The position numbers and the translations under genes are program-made. Positions 1 to 8,527 of a DNA stretch of 58,142 bases are shown here, in pieces. The stretch's first letter is position 1. Each line of letters opens with the position of its first letter. The stretch lies in assembly GCF_001665685.1 (NCBI RefSeq), contig NZ_LZTB01000062.1, forward strand, positions 1 through 58,142, written 5' to 3'. A model generated the notes under the pieces. It worked only from the letters and a program-made list of their open reading frames with translations, had not been told where the DNA came from and searched no databases. Source of the DNA: Mycobacterium sp. 852013-50091_SCH5140682. GTDB lineage: Bacteria > Actinomycetota > Actinomycetes > Mycobacteriales > Mycobacteriaceae.

Positions 1-39
1 ATGCGATCGTCGGCAGCGTCAGATGTGTATAAGAGACAG
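1..39. other. Nextera/Tn5 sequencing adapter remnant at contig end
   Basis: Positions 7-39 match the Illumina Nextera read-1 adapter. The last 19 bases (21-39, AGATGTGTATAAGAGACAG) are the Tn5 mosaic end. This is library sequence, not genome. Genomic sequence therefore starts at about position 40, and the first gene is cut by this artificial boundary. An in-frame stop (30-32) lies inside the adapter, so no upstream coding can be read. Confidence 0.97.
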
Positions 40-50
40 CGGCACCGGTC

Positions 51-1274
51 GTGCCCGTGCCGCCGGCAAGCGATCCGCACCGGTTCGGTCGCGTGGATGA
101 CGACGGCACGGTCTGGCTGATCACCGGGTCCGGCGAACGCGTCATCGGGTCCTGGCAGGCAGGCGACAACGAGTCGGCCTTCGCGCATTTCGGCCGCCGC
201 TTCGACGATCTGCACACCGAGGTGGCGCTGCTCGAACACCGGCTGTCCTCCGGCACGGGCGACGCCCGCAAGATCAAAACCGCAGCGGCCTCCCTGGCCG
301 AAACCCTGCCCACCGCAGCGGTTCTCGGCGATATCGATGCGTTGAGCGCCCGGCTGACAGCCATCCTCGACCAAGCTGACTCGGCCGCCGCGACCGAACG
401 CGCGCAGCGGGACGAGCATCGCGCCACGCAGACCGCCCGCAAGGAGGCGCTGGCCGCCGAGGCTGAGGACCTGGCCGCCAACGCCACCCAGTGGAAGGCC
501 GCAGGCGACCGGCTTCGCGAGATTCTCGATGAGTGGCGCTCGATCACCGGGCTGGACCGCAAGGTCGACGACGCGCTGTGGAAGCGCTATTCGGCGGCAC
601 GCGAGACGTTCAACCGCAGGCGCGGCTCGCATTTCGCCGAGCTCGACCGCGGCCGGGCCAGCGCCCGGCAAGCCAAGGAAGAACTGTGTGAGAAGGCCGA
701 GCAGTTGGCCGACTCCACCGACTGGGGCGCCACCGGCGCGGCGTTCCGCGACCTGCTCAACCAGTGGAAGGCCGTCGGCCGCGCGGCCAAGGACGTCGAC
801 GACGCGTTGTGGCAGCGGTTCAAGGCTGCTCAGGACGTGTTCTTCTCCGCGCGCAACGCCGCCCACGCTGAGCGTGACGCCGAGTTGGAGGCCAACGCCG
901 TGGCCAAGGAAGCGTTGCTGGCCGAGGCCGAGAAGCTCGACACGGCCGACCTGGACGCCGCCCGGGCAGCGCTGCGCACGATCGGCGACAAGTGGGACGC
1001 GATCGGCAAGGTGCCCCGCGAACGCAGCGCCGAGCTGGAACGTCGGTTGCGGGTGATCGAGAAGAAGATCCGCGATGCCCCGACCGGTGGCGTCGACCCG
1101 GAAGCCCAGGCCCGCGCCGACCAGTTCCGCAGCCGCGTCGAGCAGTTCGAGAAGCAGGCGCAGAAGGCCGAGGCCGCGGGTCGGACCAAGGAAGCCGAGG
1201 CGGCCCGTGCCAGTGCCGAGCAGTGGCGCCAGTGGGCCGACGCCGCCGCGGAGTCGCTGGGCAAACGCCGGTAG
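51..1274 (+). CDS. DUF349 domain protein, 5' truncated (Rv2731-like)
   Basis: The protein is rich in Ala, Glu, Arg and Lys and probably forms extended helices. Three DUF349-type repeats are visible, each with a W-K/R-x-I/A-G core: WRSITG near residue 165, WKAVG near 240 and WDAIG near 310. The tail is highly charged. Homologues such as M. tuberculosis Rv2731 are about 450 residues, so roughly 40 N-terminal residues are missing because the contig starts in adapter sequence. GTG at 51 is only the first usable start, not the real one, and the frame is open back to 42. No enzymatic role is established; Rv2731 is described as a conserved Ala/Arg-rich protein. It is followed by a convergent membrane-protein gene. 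Confidence 0.85.
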   Translation: MPVPPASDPHRFGRVDDDGTVWLITGSGERVIGSWQAGDNESAFAHFGRRFDDLHTEVALLEHRLSSGTGDARKIKTAAASLAETLPTAAVLGDIDALSARLTAILDQADSAAATERAQRDEHRATQTARKEALAAEAEDLAANATQWKAAGDRLREILDEWRSITGLDRKVDDALWKRYSAARETFNRRRGSHFAELDRGRASARQAKEELCEKAEQLADSTDWGATGAAFRDLLNQWKAVGRAAKDVDDALWQRFKAAQDVFFSARNAAHAERDAELEANAVAKEALLAEAEKLDTADLDAARAALRTIGDKWDAIGKVPRERSAELERRLRVIEKKIRDAPTGGVDPEAQARADQFRSRVEQFEKQAQKAEAAGRTKEAEAARASAEQWRQWADAAAESLGKRR

Positions 1275-1304
1275 GCCAGGACGGTCCCCTACCCGGTTAC
1301 GCCG

Positions 1305-1901
1305 TCAGGCGTCCGGGTTGTCGGGGTCGGTGGGCTTGGCGTCCTTGATGTCGTCGAGCAGGCCGCGCTGGTGTCGCTTGGCGGCCGCACGGCGACGCTC
1401 TTCCTCGGCGGCCAACTGGACCGCTGTCCGCGACCACACCACGCGCGCCCAGTGGAACGTCAGCACGATCACCGCGATCCACGCGATGATCAGCCCGATG
1501 CCGGGGCCGGGATGGTGCACGGCGGTCTGCCGTGACCACACCGCCAGCATGCCGGTGGCGCTTGCCACCGCCGAGCCGGCGAGTGCCACCCACGCCAGGG
1601 CCCACCGCCGCGTCAGCAGCGCCAGCGTCGAGAAACCCACCGCGAAGACCAGCGCCATCCAGGTGAACACCCGCGACGGCAGGGAGATGCCGTCGGCGAC
1701 CGCCGTGGCGTCACCGACCAGCACGTCGAAACCCTTGCTCGCCCCGGTGTGGGGCAGCACGAAGGACAGCAGCACGACGAACACGAGGATCGCCACCACC
1801 ACCGCCCGGCTGCCGGGATCGAATTCCCGGGCCATCTTGCGTTCGACGGCGTCGAGGTCACCCTTGAACTCGTCGAAGTGCTCGTCGGTCAACAGCTGCA
1901 T
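1305..1901 (-). CDS. Four-helix membrane protein (Rv2732c-like)
   Basis: The 198-residue protein has a short acidic N-terminus and four hydrophobic segments, at about residues 34-50, 79-97, 103-120 and 134-152. A charged Lys/Arg/Glu/Asp-rich cytoplasmic tail follows. No enzymatic motif is visible. It lies directly downstream of miaB on the same strand, its start overlapping the miaB end by 13 bp, so the two are probably co-transcribed and translationally coupled. Position and size match the conserved mycobacterial membrane protein Rv2732c. A specific function cannot be read from the sequence. Confidence 0.85.
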   Translation of the reverse strand: MQLLTDEHFDEFKGDLDAVERKMAREFDPGSRAVVVAILVFVVLLSFVLPHTGASKGFDVLVGDATAVADGISLPSRVFTWMALVFAVGFSTLALLTRRWALAWVALAGSAVASATGMLAVWSRQTAVHHPGPGIGLIIAWIAVIVLTFHWARVVWSRTAVQLAAEEERRRAAAKRHQRGLLDDIKDAKPTDPDNPDA

Positions 1902-3466
1902 CCTCCCGATGGGGGTTGGACAGGCGGAGCGCCGACGCGGGGCAACCCCAGGCCGACGCCGGTGCGCGGCCGCTGCCCGGCCGCGTGGGCATCTCCCGCG
2001 CGGGTGCGCCGGTGCTGCGTCACAGGCGCGTCGGCAATCAGATGATGTGGGGCGGCCGCGGTGACCGTCGTGGTCACGATGTCGCCGGGCCGGATCACGT
2101 CGCGCGCGATGCCGCCTGGTGTGAAGTGCACCAGCCGGCCGTCCCTGGCCCGGCCCGACATCCGCGCGGTCGCGGCGTCTTTGCGGCCCTCACCGGTGGC
2201 GACCAACAGCTCGACGGTGCGCCCCACCTGAGCTTGGTTGTCCTGCAGCGAGATTCGCTCCTGCAGGTCGATCAGGCGCTGATAACGCTCGGTCACAACA
2301 TCTTTGGGGAGTTGGTCGGCCATGGTGGCGGCCGGGGTGCCGGGGCGGATCGAGTACTGGAACGTGAAAGCGCTTGCGAACCGGGCCCGCTCGACGACGT
2401 TGAGGGTGGCCTGGAAGTCTTCCTCGGTTTCGCCTGGGAACCCGACGATGATGTCGGTGGTGATGGCTGCGTGCGGGATCGCGGCGCGCACCTTGTCGAT
2501 GATGCCGAGATAGCGCTCGGCCCGGTAGGAGCGGCGCATCGCCTTGAGGATGCGGTCCGAACCCGACTGCAACGGCATGTGCAGCGTCGGGCACACGTTC
2601 GGTGTCTGGGCCATCGCCTCGATGACGTCGTCGGTGAACTCGGCCGGATGCGGCGAGGTGAACCGCACCCGCTCAAGGCCGTCGATCTTTCCGCAGGCCC
2701 GCAGCAGTTTCGAGAACGCGGTGCGATCGCGCGGGACATCGGCCCAGTTGGCCGGGTCCTCGCGCAAGCGCTCGTCCGAAAACGACACGCCGTAGGCGTT
2801 GACGTTCTGGCCCAGTAGCGTGATTTCGAGCACACCCTGGTCGACGAGAGACTGCACCTCGGCAAGGATGTCGCCGGGCCTGCGGTCCACCTCTTTGCCC
2901 CGCAACGCGGGCACGATGCAGAACGTGCAGGTGTTGTTACACCCCACCGAGATGGAAACCCATGCCGCATAAGCGGATTCGCGGGCTGCAGGCAGGGTCG
3001 AAGGGAATTCCTGCAGCGCTTCGACGATCTCGACCTGAGCTTCGCGGTTGTGCCGGGCACGTTCCAGCAGCGTCGGCAGCGAACCGATGTTGTGGGTGCC
3101 GAAGACCACATCGACCCACGGCGCCTTCTTCAGGACCGCGTCGCGGTCCTTCTGCGCCAGGCAGCCACCGACCGCGATCTGCATGTTCGGGTCGGACTGC
3201 TTGCGCGGTGCCAGGTGGCTCAGGTTTCCGTACAGCTTGTTGTCGGCGTTCTCGCGCACCGCGCACGTGTTGAACACGACGATGTCGGCCTCGGCCTCGT
3301 CGGCGGCACGCCGGTAACCCGCCGATTCGAGCAGACCCGACAGTCGCTCCGAATCGTGCACATTCATCTGGCAGCCGTACGTACGGACCTGGTAGGTACG
3401 CACGTCCGACTCCCCCTCGTGGGGTGTCTGAGCGCCGCGCGCCACCGTGGAAGTCACGACGAACAT
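1889..3466 (-). CDS. miaB: tRNA-2-methylthio-N6-isopentenyladenosine synthase MiaB
   Basis: This radical-SAM methylthiotransferase adds the 2-methylthio group to i6A37 of tRNAs that read UNN codons. The order of domains is standard. An N-terminal UPF0004 domain carries three cluster Cys (YGCQMN, NTCAVRE, GGCLAQ). The radical-SAM core has CNNTCTFC near residue 180, and a TRAM-like region lies near residues 400-470. ATG 3466 gives 525 residues, with about 20 residues before the conserved VRTYQVRTYGCQMN start; a GTG near VRTYQV is an alternative. The last 50 or so residues are low-complexity Pro/Gly/Arg and variable. It is divergent from gluA across 57 bp and overlaps the next membrane-protein gene. 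Confidence 0.95.
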   Translation of the reverse strand: MFVVTSTVARGAQTPHEGESDVRTYQVRTYGCQMNVHDSERLSGLLESAGYRRAADEAEADIVVFNTCAVRENADNKLYGNLSHLAPRKQSDPNMQIAVGGCLAQKDRDAVLKKAPWVDVVFGTHNIGSLPTLLERARHNREAQVEIVEALQEFPSTLPAARESAYAAWVSISVGCNNTCTFCIVPALRGKEVDRRPGDILAEVQSLVDQGVLEITLLGQNVNAYGVSFSDERLREDPANWADVPRDRTAFSKLLRACGKIDGLERVRFTSPHPAEFTDDVIEAMAQTPNVCPTLHMPLQSGSDRILKAMRRSYRAERYLGIIDKVRAAIPHAAITTDIIVGFPGETEEDFQATLNVVERARFASAFTFQYSIRPGTPAATMADQLPKDVVTERYQRLIDLQERISLQDNQAQVGRTVELLVATGEGRKDAATARMSGRARDGRLVHFTPGGIARDVIRPGDIVTTTVTAAAPHHLIADAPVTQHRRTRAGDAHAAGQRPRTGVGLGLPRVGAPPVQPPSGGCSC

Positions 3467-3523
3467 GTTACGGGGACGCGGATACGCCCCAAGCTGAGCG
3501 TTCCCTGGGTAGGGTCTGCACCC

Positions 3524-4276
3524 ATGGCCACCGCGACCTCGGTCCCGATGATCTCGATCCAGGGCGTCAACAAGCATTTCGGCGCCCTCCACGTCCTCAA
3601 GGACATCAACCTCGAAGTGCAGCGCGGACAAGTCGTCGTCGTGCTGGGTCCCTCGGGCTCCGGCAAGTCGACGCTGTGCCGCACGATCAACCGGCTCGAA
3701 CCCATCGACACCGGAACCATCACCATCGACGGCGACCCGCTGCCCGCCGAGGGCCGCAAGCTGGCCCAACTGCGCGCCGATGTCGGCATGGTGTTCCAGT
3801 CGTTCAACTTGTTCGCGCACAAGACGATCCTCGAGAACGTCACGCTCGCACCCATCAAGGTGCGTAAGGCCGACAAGGAGAAGACGCGCAAGGAGGCGAT
3901 GACGCTGCTGGAACGCGTCGGTGTCGCCAGTCAGGCCGACAAGTATCCGGCCCAGCTCTCCGGCGGCCAGCAGCAGCGCGTGGCGATCGCGCGCTCGCTG
4001 GCCATGAACCCGAAGGTGATGTTGTTCGACGAGCCGACGAGCGCGCTCGATCCGGAGATGATCAACGAAGTGCTCGCCGTGATGACGGACCTCGCCGGCG
4101 AAGGCATGACCATGGTGGTGGTCACCCACGAGATGGGCTTCGCCCGCCGCGCGTCACACCGGGTGGTGTTCATGGCCGACGGCGCCGTCGTCGAGGACGC
4201 CGCACCCGAGGAGTTCTTCACCAATCCGAAGTCCGACCGGGCCAAGGACTTCCTCGGCAAGATCCTCGAACACTGA
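3524..4276 (+). CDS. gluA: Glutamate/amino-acid ABC transporter ATP-binding protein
   Basis: This is the cytoplasmic ATPase of a polar amino-acid uptake transporter. In the 250 residues I see Walker A GPSGSGKS near residue 41, the Q-loop VFQSFN, the signature LSGGQQQR near 145, Walker B VMLFDEP and the switch His in VTHEMG. Size and motifs fit the GlnQ/GluA family. It heads a rightward operon with the fused binding protein/permease 14 bp downstream and a second permease after that. A TAGGGT at 3510-3515 could be a -10 element placing the transcript start almost at the ATG, but no clear -35 is seen. Glutamate specificity is inferred from the family and the mycobacterial locus. Confidence 0.93.
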   Translation: MATATSVPMISIQGVNKHFGALHVLKDINLEVQRGQVVVVLGPSGSGKSTLCRTINRLEPIDTGTITIDGDPLPAEGRKLAQLRADVGMVFQSFNLFAHKTILENVTLAPIKVRKADKEKTRKEAMTLLERVGVASQADKYPAQLSGGQQQRVAIARSLAMNPKVMLFDEPTSALDPEMINEVLAVMTDLAGEGMTMVVVTHEMGFARRASHRVVFMADGAVVEDAAPEEFFTNPKSDRAKDFLGKILEH

Positions 4277-4290
4277 GGGGCGGCGACCAG

Positions 4291-5817
4291 ATGCCCACTC
4301 GCACTCGCCGCGCCCGGCCGCTACGCCTGATCGTCCTCGCGCTGTTGGCCGCCGCGTTGCCGTTCATCGCCTCCGGCTGCGGAAGCGACAGCAACAAGCT
4401 CGTCATCGGCACCAAGTTCGACCAGCCCGGCCTGGCGGTCAAGAAACCCGACGGCTCGATGGCCGGGTTCGACGTCGACGTCGCCACCTATGTCGCCGGG
4501 GAGCTGGGTTACAAACCCGACCAGATCGAATGGAAAGAGGCGCCGTCCGGTCAGCGGGAGACGCTGATCGAGAACGGCCAGGTCGACTACATCGTCGCCA
4601 CCTACTCGATCACCGACGCCCGCAAGAAGAAGGTCAGCTTCGCCGGGCCGTATCTGATCACCGGGCAAGGCTTGCTGGTGCGGGCCGACGACACCGACAT
4701 CACCGGCGTCGAGTCGCTGCAGAACGGCAAAAAGCTGTGCTCGGTGACCGGCTCGACACCCGCTCAGCGCATCAAGGACAAGTATCCCGGCGTGCAGCTG
4801 CAGCAGTACGACACCTATTCGGCCTGTGTCGAGGCGCTGCGCACCGGCGCCATCGACGCGCTGAGCACCGACGAAGTGATCCTGGCCGGCTTCGCCACCC
4901 AGTTCCCCGGCGCTTTCAAAGTCGTCGGCAAGCCGTTCTCGGTCGAGAAGTACGGCATCGGTCTGCGTAAGGGTGACACCACGCTGCAGACCAAGATCAA
5001 CAAAGCCATCGTCAAGATGCAGCAGGAAGGGGCCTGGCAGGCCGCGTTCGAGCGCAACCTCGGGCCTGCGGGTATCGCCACCCCCGCCCCGCCGCCACTG
5101 GACACCTCAACCGGCACTGAAGCAGGCGAGACCGGTGGCCTGAACCTCGGCAAGTACAGCGGGCAGATGGTGTCGGCGTTCTGGACCACGATCAAGCTGA
5201 CCGTGTACTCGGCGATCGGGGCGCTGCTGCTGGGCACCCTGCTGGCCGCGATGCGACTGTCGCCCGTGCCGGTGATGCGGTGGCTGGGTGCGGCCTACGT
5301 CAACGTGGTGCGCAATACGCCGCTGACGCTGATCCTCATCTTCTGCTCGCTGGGTATCGGGACGACGTTGCACATCACGCTGACCAATCCGAACTCCCCG
5401 ACGTCCATCGCCGACAGTGGATTCCGGCTGGCCGTGCTCGGCCTGACCGTCTACACCGCGTCGTTCGTGTGCGAGACGCTGCGGTCCGGGGTGAACACCG
5501 TGCCCATCGGCCAGGCCGAGGCAGCCCGCTCGCTCGGGCTGAGTTTCGGTCAGAATCTGCGAATCATCTTGTTACCGCAGGCTTTCCGCGCGGTCATCAT
5601 CCCGCTGGGCTCGGTGCTGATCGCCCTGGTCAAGAACACCACCATCGCCTCGGCGATCGGTGTGGCCGAGGCGGCGTTGCTGATGAAGGAGATGATCGAG
5701 AACACTGCGGCCCTGATGGCGGTGGGCAGCATCTTCGCCGCCGGATTCCTGGTGCTCACCCTGCCACTGGGATTGTTGTTCGGCTGGCTCGGGAAACGCT
5801 GGGCGGTGGTTCGGTGA
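4291..5817 (+). CDS. Fused glutamate-binding lipoprotein and permease (GluB-GluC)
   Basis: One uninterrupted 508-residue frame combines two normally separate subunits. Residues 1-30 form a lipoprotein signal with lipobox ASGC, so the binding protein would be anchored outside the membrane. Residues 35-260 are a family-3 solute-binding domain. Residues 260-285 form a Pro/Thr/Gly linker. Residues 290-508 are a BPD-type permease with the EAA motif region (GQAEAARSLGLSFGQ). Such fusions exist in other phyla (GlnP), but mycobacterial loci usually have separate gluB and gluC. Alternatively one base is missing near the junction: the +2 frame has a TGA at 5118-5120, where a separate GluB could end. 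The permease part is complete. Confidence 0.85.
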   Translation: MPTRTRRARPLRLIVLALLAAALPFIASGCGSDSNKLVIGTKFDQPGLAVKKPDGSMAGFDVDVATYVAGELGYKPDQIEWKEAPSGQRETLIENGQVDYIVATYSITDARKKKVSFAGPYLITGQGLLVRADDTDITGVESLQNGKKLCSVTGSTPAQRIKDKYPGVQLQQYDTYSACVEALRTGAIDALSTDEVILAGFATQFPGAFKVVGKPFSVEKYGIGLRKGDTTLQTKINKAIVKMQQEGAWQAAFERNLGPAGIATPAPPPLDTSTGTEAGETGGLNLGKYSGQMVSAFWTTIKLTVYSAIGALLLGTLLAAMRLSPVPVMRWLGAAYVNVVRNTPLTLILIFCSLGIGTTLHITLTNPNSPTSIADSGFRLAVLGLTVYTASFVCETLRSGVNTVPIGQAEAARSLGLSFGQNLRIILLPQAFRAVIIPLGSVLIALVKNTTIASAIGVAEAALLMKEMIENTAALMAVGSIFAAGFLVLTLPLGLLFGWLGKRWAVVR

Positions 5818-5848
5818 TGAGCGCTCGCGCGAAGAACGGAGAACACTG

Positions 5849-6745
5849 ATGGCTGAGTCATCGGTTCTCTACGACGCTCCAGGTCCGCGGGCCCGGGCGC
5901 GCAATCGCGTGACCGCCGTCTTGACGGTCGCCGTGGTGCTGATCGCCGCGGTCGCGGTGGTGTGGCGGTTCGGGGACGCCGGGCAGCTCACCGCGGAGAA
6001 ATGGAAGCCGTTCCTGACCGGCGGCCTGTGGACGACGTACGTATTGCCCGGTGTGCAGGGCACGCTGACCGCGGCGGTGTTGTCGATCGTGCTGGCGCTC
6101 GTGCTCGGCTGTGTGCTGGGGGTCGGTCGACTGTCGCCGATCGGCCCGCTGCGGTGGCTGTGCGCGGTGGTCGTCGAGTTCTTCCGCGCAGTACCGGTGC
6201 TGATCATGATGCTGTTCAGCTACGCCCTGTACGCGATGTACGACGTGTTCCCGTCCAAGCAGCTGGCGCTGGCGGGCGTCGTGACGGGCCTGACGCTCTA
6301 CAACGGCGCGGTGATCGCCGAGATCGTCCGGGCCGGCGTGCACGCGTTGCCGCGCGGCCAGGCCGAGGCCGCCTCGGCCCTGGGGCTGACGTGGGGCCAG
6401 ACCATGCGGTCGATCCTGCTCCCCCAGGCCATCACCTCGATGCTGCCGGTGCTGGTGTCACAGATGGTCGTGGTACTGAAGGACACGGCGATCGGCTACC
6501 AGATCACGTTCGTGGAAATGGTGCGTCAGGGCACGGTCGTCGGTTCGGCGTACGGCAACTACATTCCCGCCCTGATCGTCATCGCCGTGCTGATGATCAC
6601 CGTGAACTTCGCGCTCTCGGCATTGGCGACCCGGCTGGAACGCCGGATGCGCCGGTCCACGCGCGGCCCGGCGCCCATGCGTGCCGAGGCCGTCGAGCAG
6701 GAAGGCGCACCCGGCGCGGTGGTGTTGCAGGACCAGCGGGATTAG
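5849..6745 (+). CDS. gluD: Glutamate/amino-acid ABC transporter permease
   Basis: This is the second integral-membrane subunit of the gluABCD-type transporter. It has 298 residues, with a first membrane helix at about 25-42, then the permease core with its EAA loop (GQAEAASALGLTWGQTMRSILLPQA). The C-terminal tail of about 45 charged residues (ERRMRRSTRG onwards) is longer than in most family members. It starts 31 bp after the fused gluB-gluC gene and ends 12 bp before the convergent recX. It should pair with the permease half of the fusion to form the membrane channel driven by GluA. Confidence 0.92.
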   Translation: MAESSVLYDAPGPRARARNRVTAVLTVAVVLIAAVAVVWRFGDAGQLTAEKWKPFLTGGLWTTYVLPGVQGTLTAAVLSIVLALVLGCVLGVGRLSPIGPLRWLCAVVVEFFRAVPVLIMMLFSYALYAMYDVFPSKQLALAGVVTGLTLYNGAVIAEIVRAGVHALPRGQAEAASALGLTWGQTMRSILLPQAITSMLPVLVSQMVVVLKDTAIGYQITFVEMVRQGTVVGSAYGNYIPALIVIAVLMITVNFALSALATRLERRMRRSTRGPAPMRAEAVEQEGAPGAVVLQDQRD

Positions 6746-6756
6746 CTCGGGCCCCG

Positions 6757-7317
6757 CTACACCCGGCGGCGCTCCCGCTCGCTGGCCAACTCGACGCTGA
6801 CCACATCGAAGGCCATCGACTGGCTGTAGCCGCGACGGGCCAGCATGCCGACCAGGCGACGTGTCACCTTCGCGTCGTCGTCATCGCTCAGCCGTTCACG
6901 GCGAAGCTTGTCGCGTACCAGCTGCTCGGCGCGTTGGCGTTCGGCGGCCGGGTCGAGGTCGGCCAGCGCAGCGGAGATGACCTCGCCGTCGACGCCCTTC
7001 TTGCGAAGCTCGACGGCCAAGGCGCGCTTACCTTTTCCGGAGTTGGCATGCCGTGTCCGGACCCACTGCTCGGCGAAGTCCTCGTCGTCGACCAACCCGA
7101 CATCGGCAAGCCGGTCGAGGACTTTGGCGCTCACCTCGTCGGGATAGCCCCGTTTGGCGAGCTGGCCCTCCAGCTCCGCGCGGGTGCGTGCTCGCACGGT
7201 GAGCAGACGCAGACACACGTCACGCGCCTGCTCCTCGCGCTTGCCGGGATCCTGCGTCTGCTCTTCGCGGGTGTCGTCAGCCGACTCAGAAGTCGACCGG
7301 GGCGGGAAGTGCGTCAT
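6757..7317 (-). CDS. recX: RecA regulatory protein RecX
   Basis: RecX is a small helical protein that binds RecA filaments and dampens recombinase and co-protease activity. This 186-residue protein has the typical Arg/Lys/Asp/Glu-rich three-helix repeats: LLTVRARTRAELEGQLAKRGY near 40, the GLVDDEDFAEQWVRTR segment near 75 and LARRGYSQSMAFDVV near 160. ATG 7317 lies inside the recA 3' end (32-bp overlap), the usual mycobacterial arrangement, so recX is translated from the recA mRNA and shares its DNA-damage induction. Confidence 0.95.
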   Translation of the reverse strand: MTHFPPRSTSESADDTREEQTQDPGKREEQARDVCLRLLTVRARTRAELEGQLAKRGYPDEVSAKVLDRLADVGLVDDEDFAEQWVRTRHANSGKGKRALAVELRKKGVDGEVISAALADLDPAAERQRAEQLVRDKLRRERLSDDDDAKVTRRLVGMLARRGYSQSMAFDVVSVELASERERRRV

Positions 7318-8332
7318 CGTTCACGGTCACATCGGCGCCGATACCGAGCTTCTCCTTGATCTTCTTCTCGATCTCGTTGGCGACGTTGACGTTCTCCAGC
7401 AAGAACTTTCGAGCATTCTCCTTGCCCTGCCCCAGCTGTTCACCGTCGTAGGTGAACCAGGACCCGGACTTGCGGATGAAACCGTGCTCGACACCCATGT
7501 CGATGAGCGAGCCTTCGCGGCTGATGCCGTGACCGTAAAGGATGTCGAACTCGGCCTGCTTGAACGGCGGCGAGACCTTGTTCTTGACGACCTTGACACG
7601 GGTGCGGTTACCGACCGCGTCCGTACCGTCCTTGAGGGTCTCGATGCGGCGGACGTCCAGCCGAACCGAGGCGTAGAACTTCAATGCCTTACCGCCCGTG
7701 GTGGTTTCGGGTGAACCGAACATCACGCCGATCTTCTCGCGGAGCTGGTTGATGAAGATCGCGGTGGTGCCCGAGTTGTTCAGCGCGCCGGTCATCTTCC
7801 GCAACGCCTGGCTCATCAGGCGGGCCTGCAGGCCGACGTGGCTGTCACCCATCTCGCCCTCGATCTCGGCGCGAGGCACCAGGGCAGCGACCGAGTCGAT
7901 CACCAGGATGTCCAGCGCGCCGGAGCGGACCAGCATGTCGGCGATCTCCAGCGCCTGCTCACCGGTGTCGGGCTGGCTCACCAGCAGCGAGTCGGTGTCC
8001 ACCCCGAGCTTCTTGGCGTACTCGGGATCCAGTGCGTGCTCGGCGTCGATGAACGCCGCGATACCGCCTGCGGCCTGGGCGTTGGCCACCGCGTGCAGCG
8101 CCACCGTGGTCTTACCCGAGGATTCCGGGCCGTAGATCTCGACGACCCTGCCGCGCGGCAGGCCGCCGATGCCCAGCGCCACGTCCAGCGAGATCGATCC
8201 GGTGGGGATCACCGAGATCGGCTGGCGCACCTCCTCGCCGAGGCGCATCACCGAACCTTTGCCGAAATTCTTGTCGATCTGCGCCATCGCCAGCTCGAGG
8301 GCTTTTTCGCGATCAGGGGCTTGCTGCGCCAT
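7286..8332 (-). CDS. recA: Recombinase RecA
   Basis: RecA performs homologous strand exchange and triggers LexA self-cleavage. The 348-residue protein has Walker A GPESSGKTT near residue 69, Walker B DILVIDSVAALVP near 140, loop L1/L2 residues (GDSHVGLQARLMSQALRK and NQLREKIGVMFGSPETT) and a C-terminal acidic region. It is uninterrupted: the intein of M. tuberculosis RecA is absent. A PafBC-type promoter (8387-8409) and a LexA box (8441-8456) stand upstream on the minus strand. The upstream region is shared with the divergent hypA. Confidence 0.98.
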   Translation of the reverse strand: MAQQAPDREKALELAMAQIDKNFGKGSVMRLGEEVRQPISVIPTGSISLDVALGIGGLPRGRVVEIYGPESSGKTTVALHAVANAQAAGGIAAFIDAEHALDPEYAKKLGVDTDSLLVSQPDTGEQALEIADMLVRSGALDILVIDSVAALVPRAEIEGEMGDSHVGLQARLMSQALRKMTGALNNSGTTAIFINQLREKIGVMFGSPETTTGGKALKFYASVRLDVRRIETLKDGTDAVGNRTRVKVVKNKVSPPFKQAEFDILYGHGISREGSLIDMGVEHGFIRKSGSWFTYDGEQLGQGKENARKFLLENVNVANEIEKKIKEKLGIGADVTVNDDALPAPVDF

Positions 8333-8386
8333 GGTGGTGCCTCTCCAAGTAGTCGTGTTGACCGGTGTTCCGATCGGTTGGCCGTG

Positions 8387-8409
8387 ACGCTAGAGCAGGC
8401 CACCGACAA
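8387..8409 (-). promoter_or_regulatory. RecA-NDp (PafBC-dependent) promoter of recA
   Basis: Read on the minus strand the sequence is TTGTCGGTG, 8 bases, TAGCGT. This matches exactly the mycobacterial LexA-independent damage promoter consensus TTGTCRGTG-N8-TANNNT recognised through PafBC. Transcription should start about 7 bases beyond the -10, near 8380, giving a leader of about 48 bases before recA. Confidence 0.9.
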
Positions 8410-8440
8410 GTCAGCTCAGTCGAACTGCAACCCACAGTAG

Positions 8441-8456
8441 ACGAACACCTGTTCGA
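8441..8456 (-). promoter_or_regulatory. LexA (SOS) box of recA
   Basis: On the minus strand the sequence is TCGAAC-AGGT-GTTCGT, 11 of 12 conserved positions of the mycobacterial SOS box TCGAAC-N4-GTTCGA. It lies about 110 bp upstream of recA and about 72 bp upstream of the divergent hypA start. It corresponds to the distal, LexA-repressed recA promoter. Confidence 0.93.
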
Positions 8457-8527
8457 TTCAAGTGGACACGCCGTGGTTACGGCGATTCAGGCATATCGTG
8501 AGGAGATCCGGCCCGAACGGGGCAGCG

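Noticed and set aside
1889..4129. Long minus-strand frame extending miaB upstream by 221 codons
   Set aside because: The extension lies antisense to gluA and is His/Arg-rich and low-complexity. The MiaB fold begins just after ATG 3466.
7286..7317. recA-recX overlap as a frameshift signal
   Set aside because: The overlap is the normal mycobacterial arrangement with a separate recX start; no slippery sequence is needed.
8462..8527. N-terminal extension of HypA from an earlier start
   Set aside because: HypA needs its MHEL motif at the very N-terminus for Ni binding; the 22 upstream codons run through the spacer beyond the recA LexA box.
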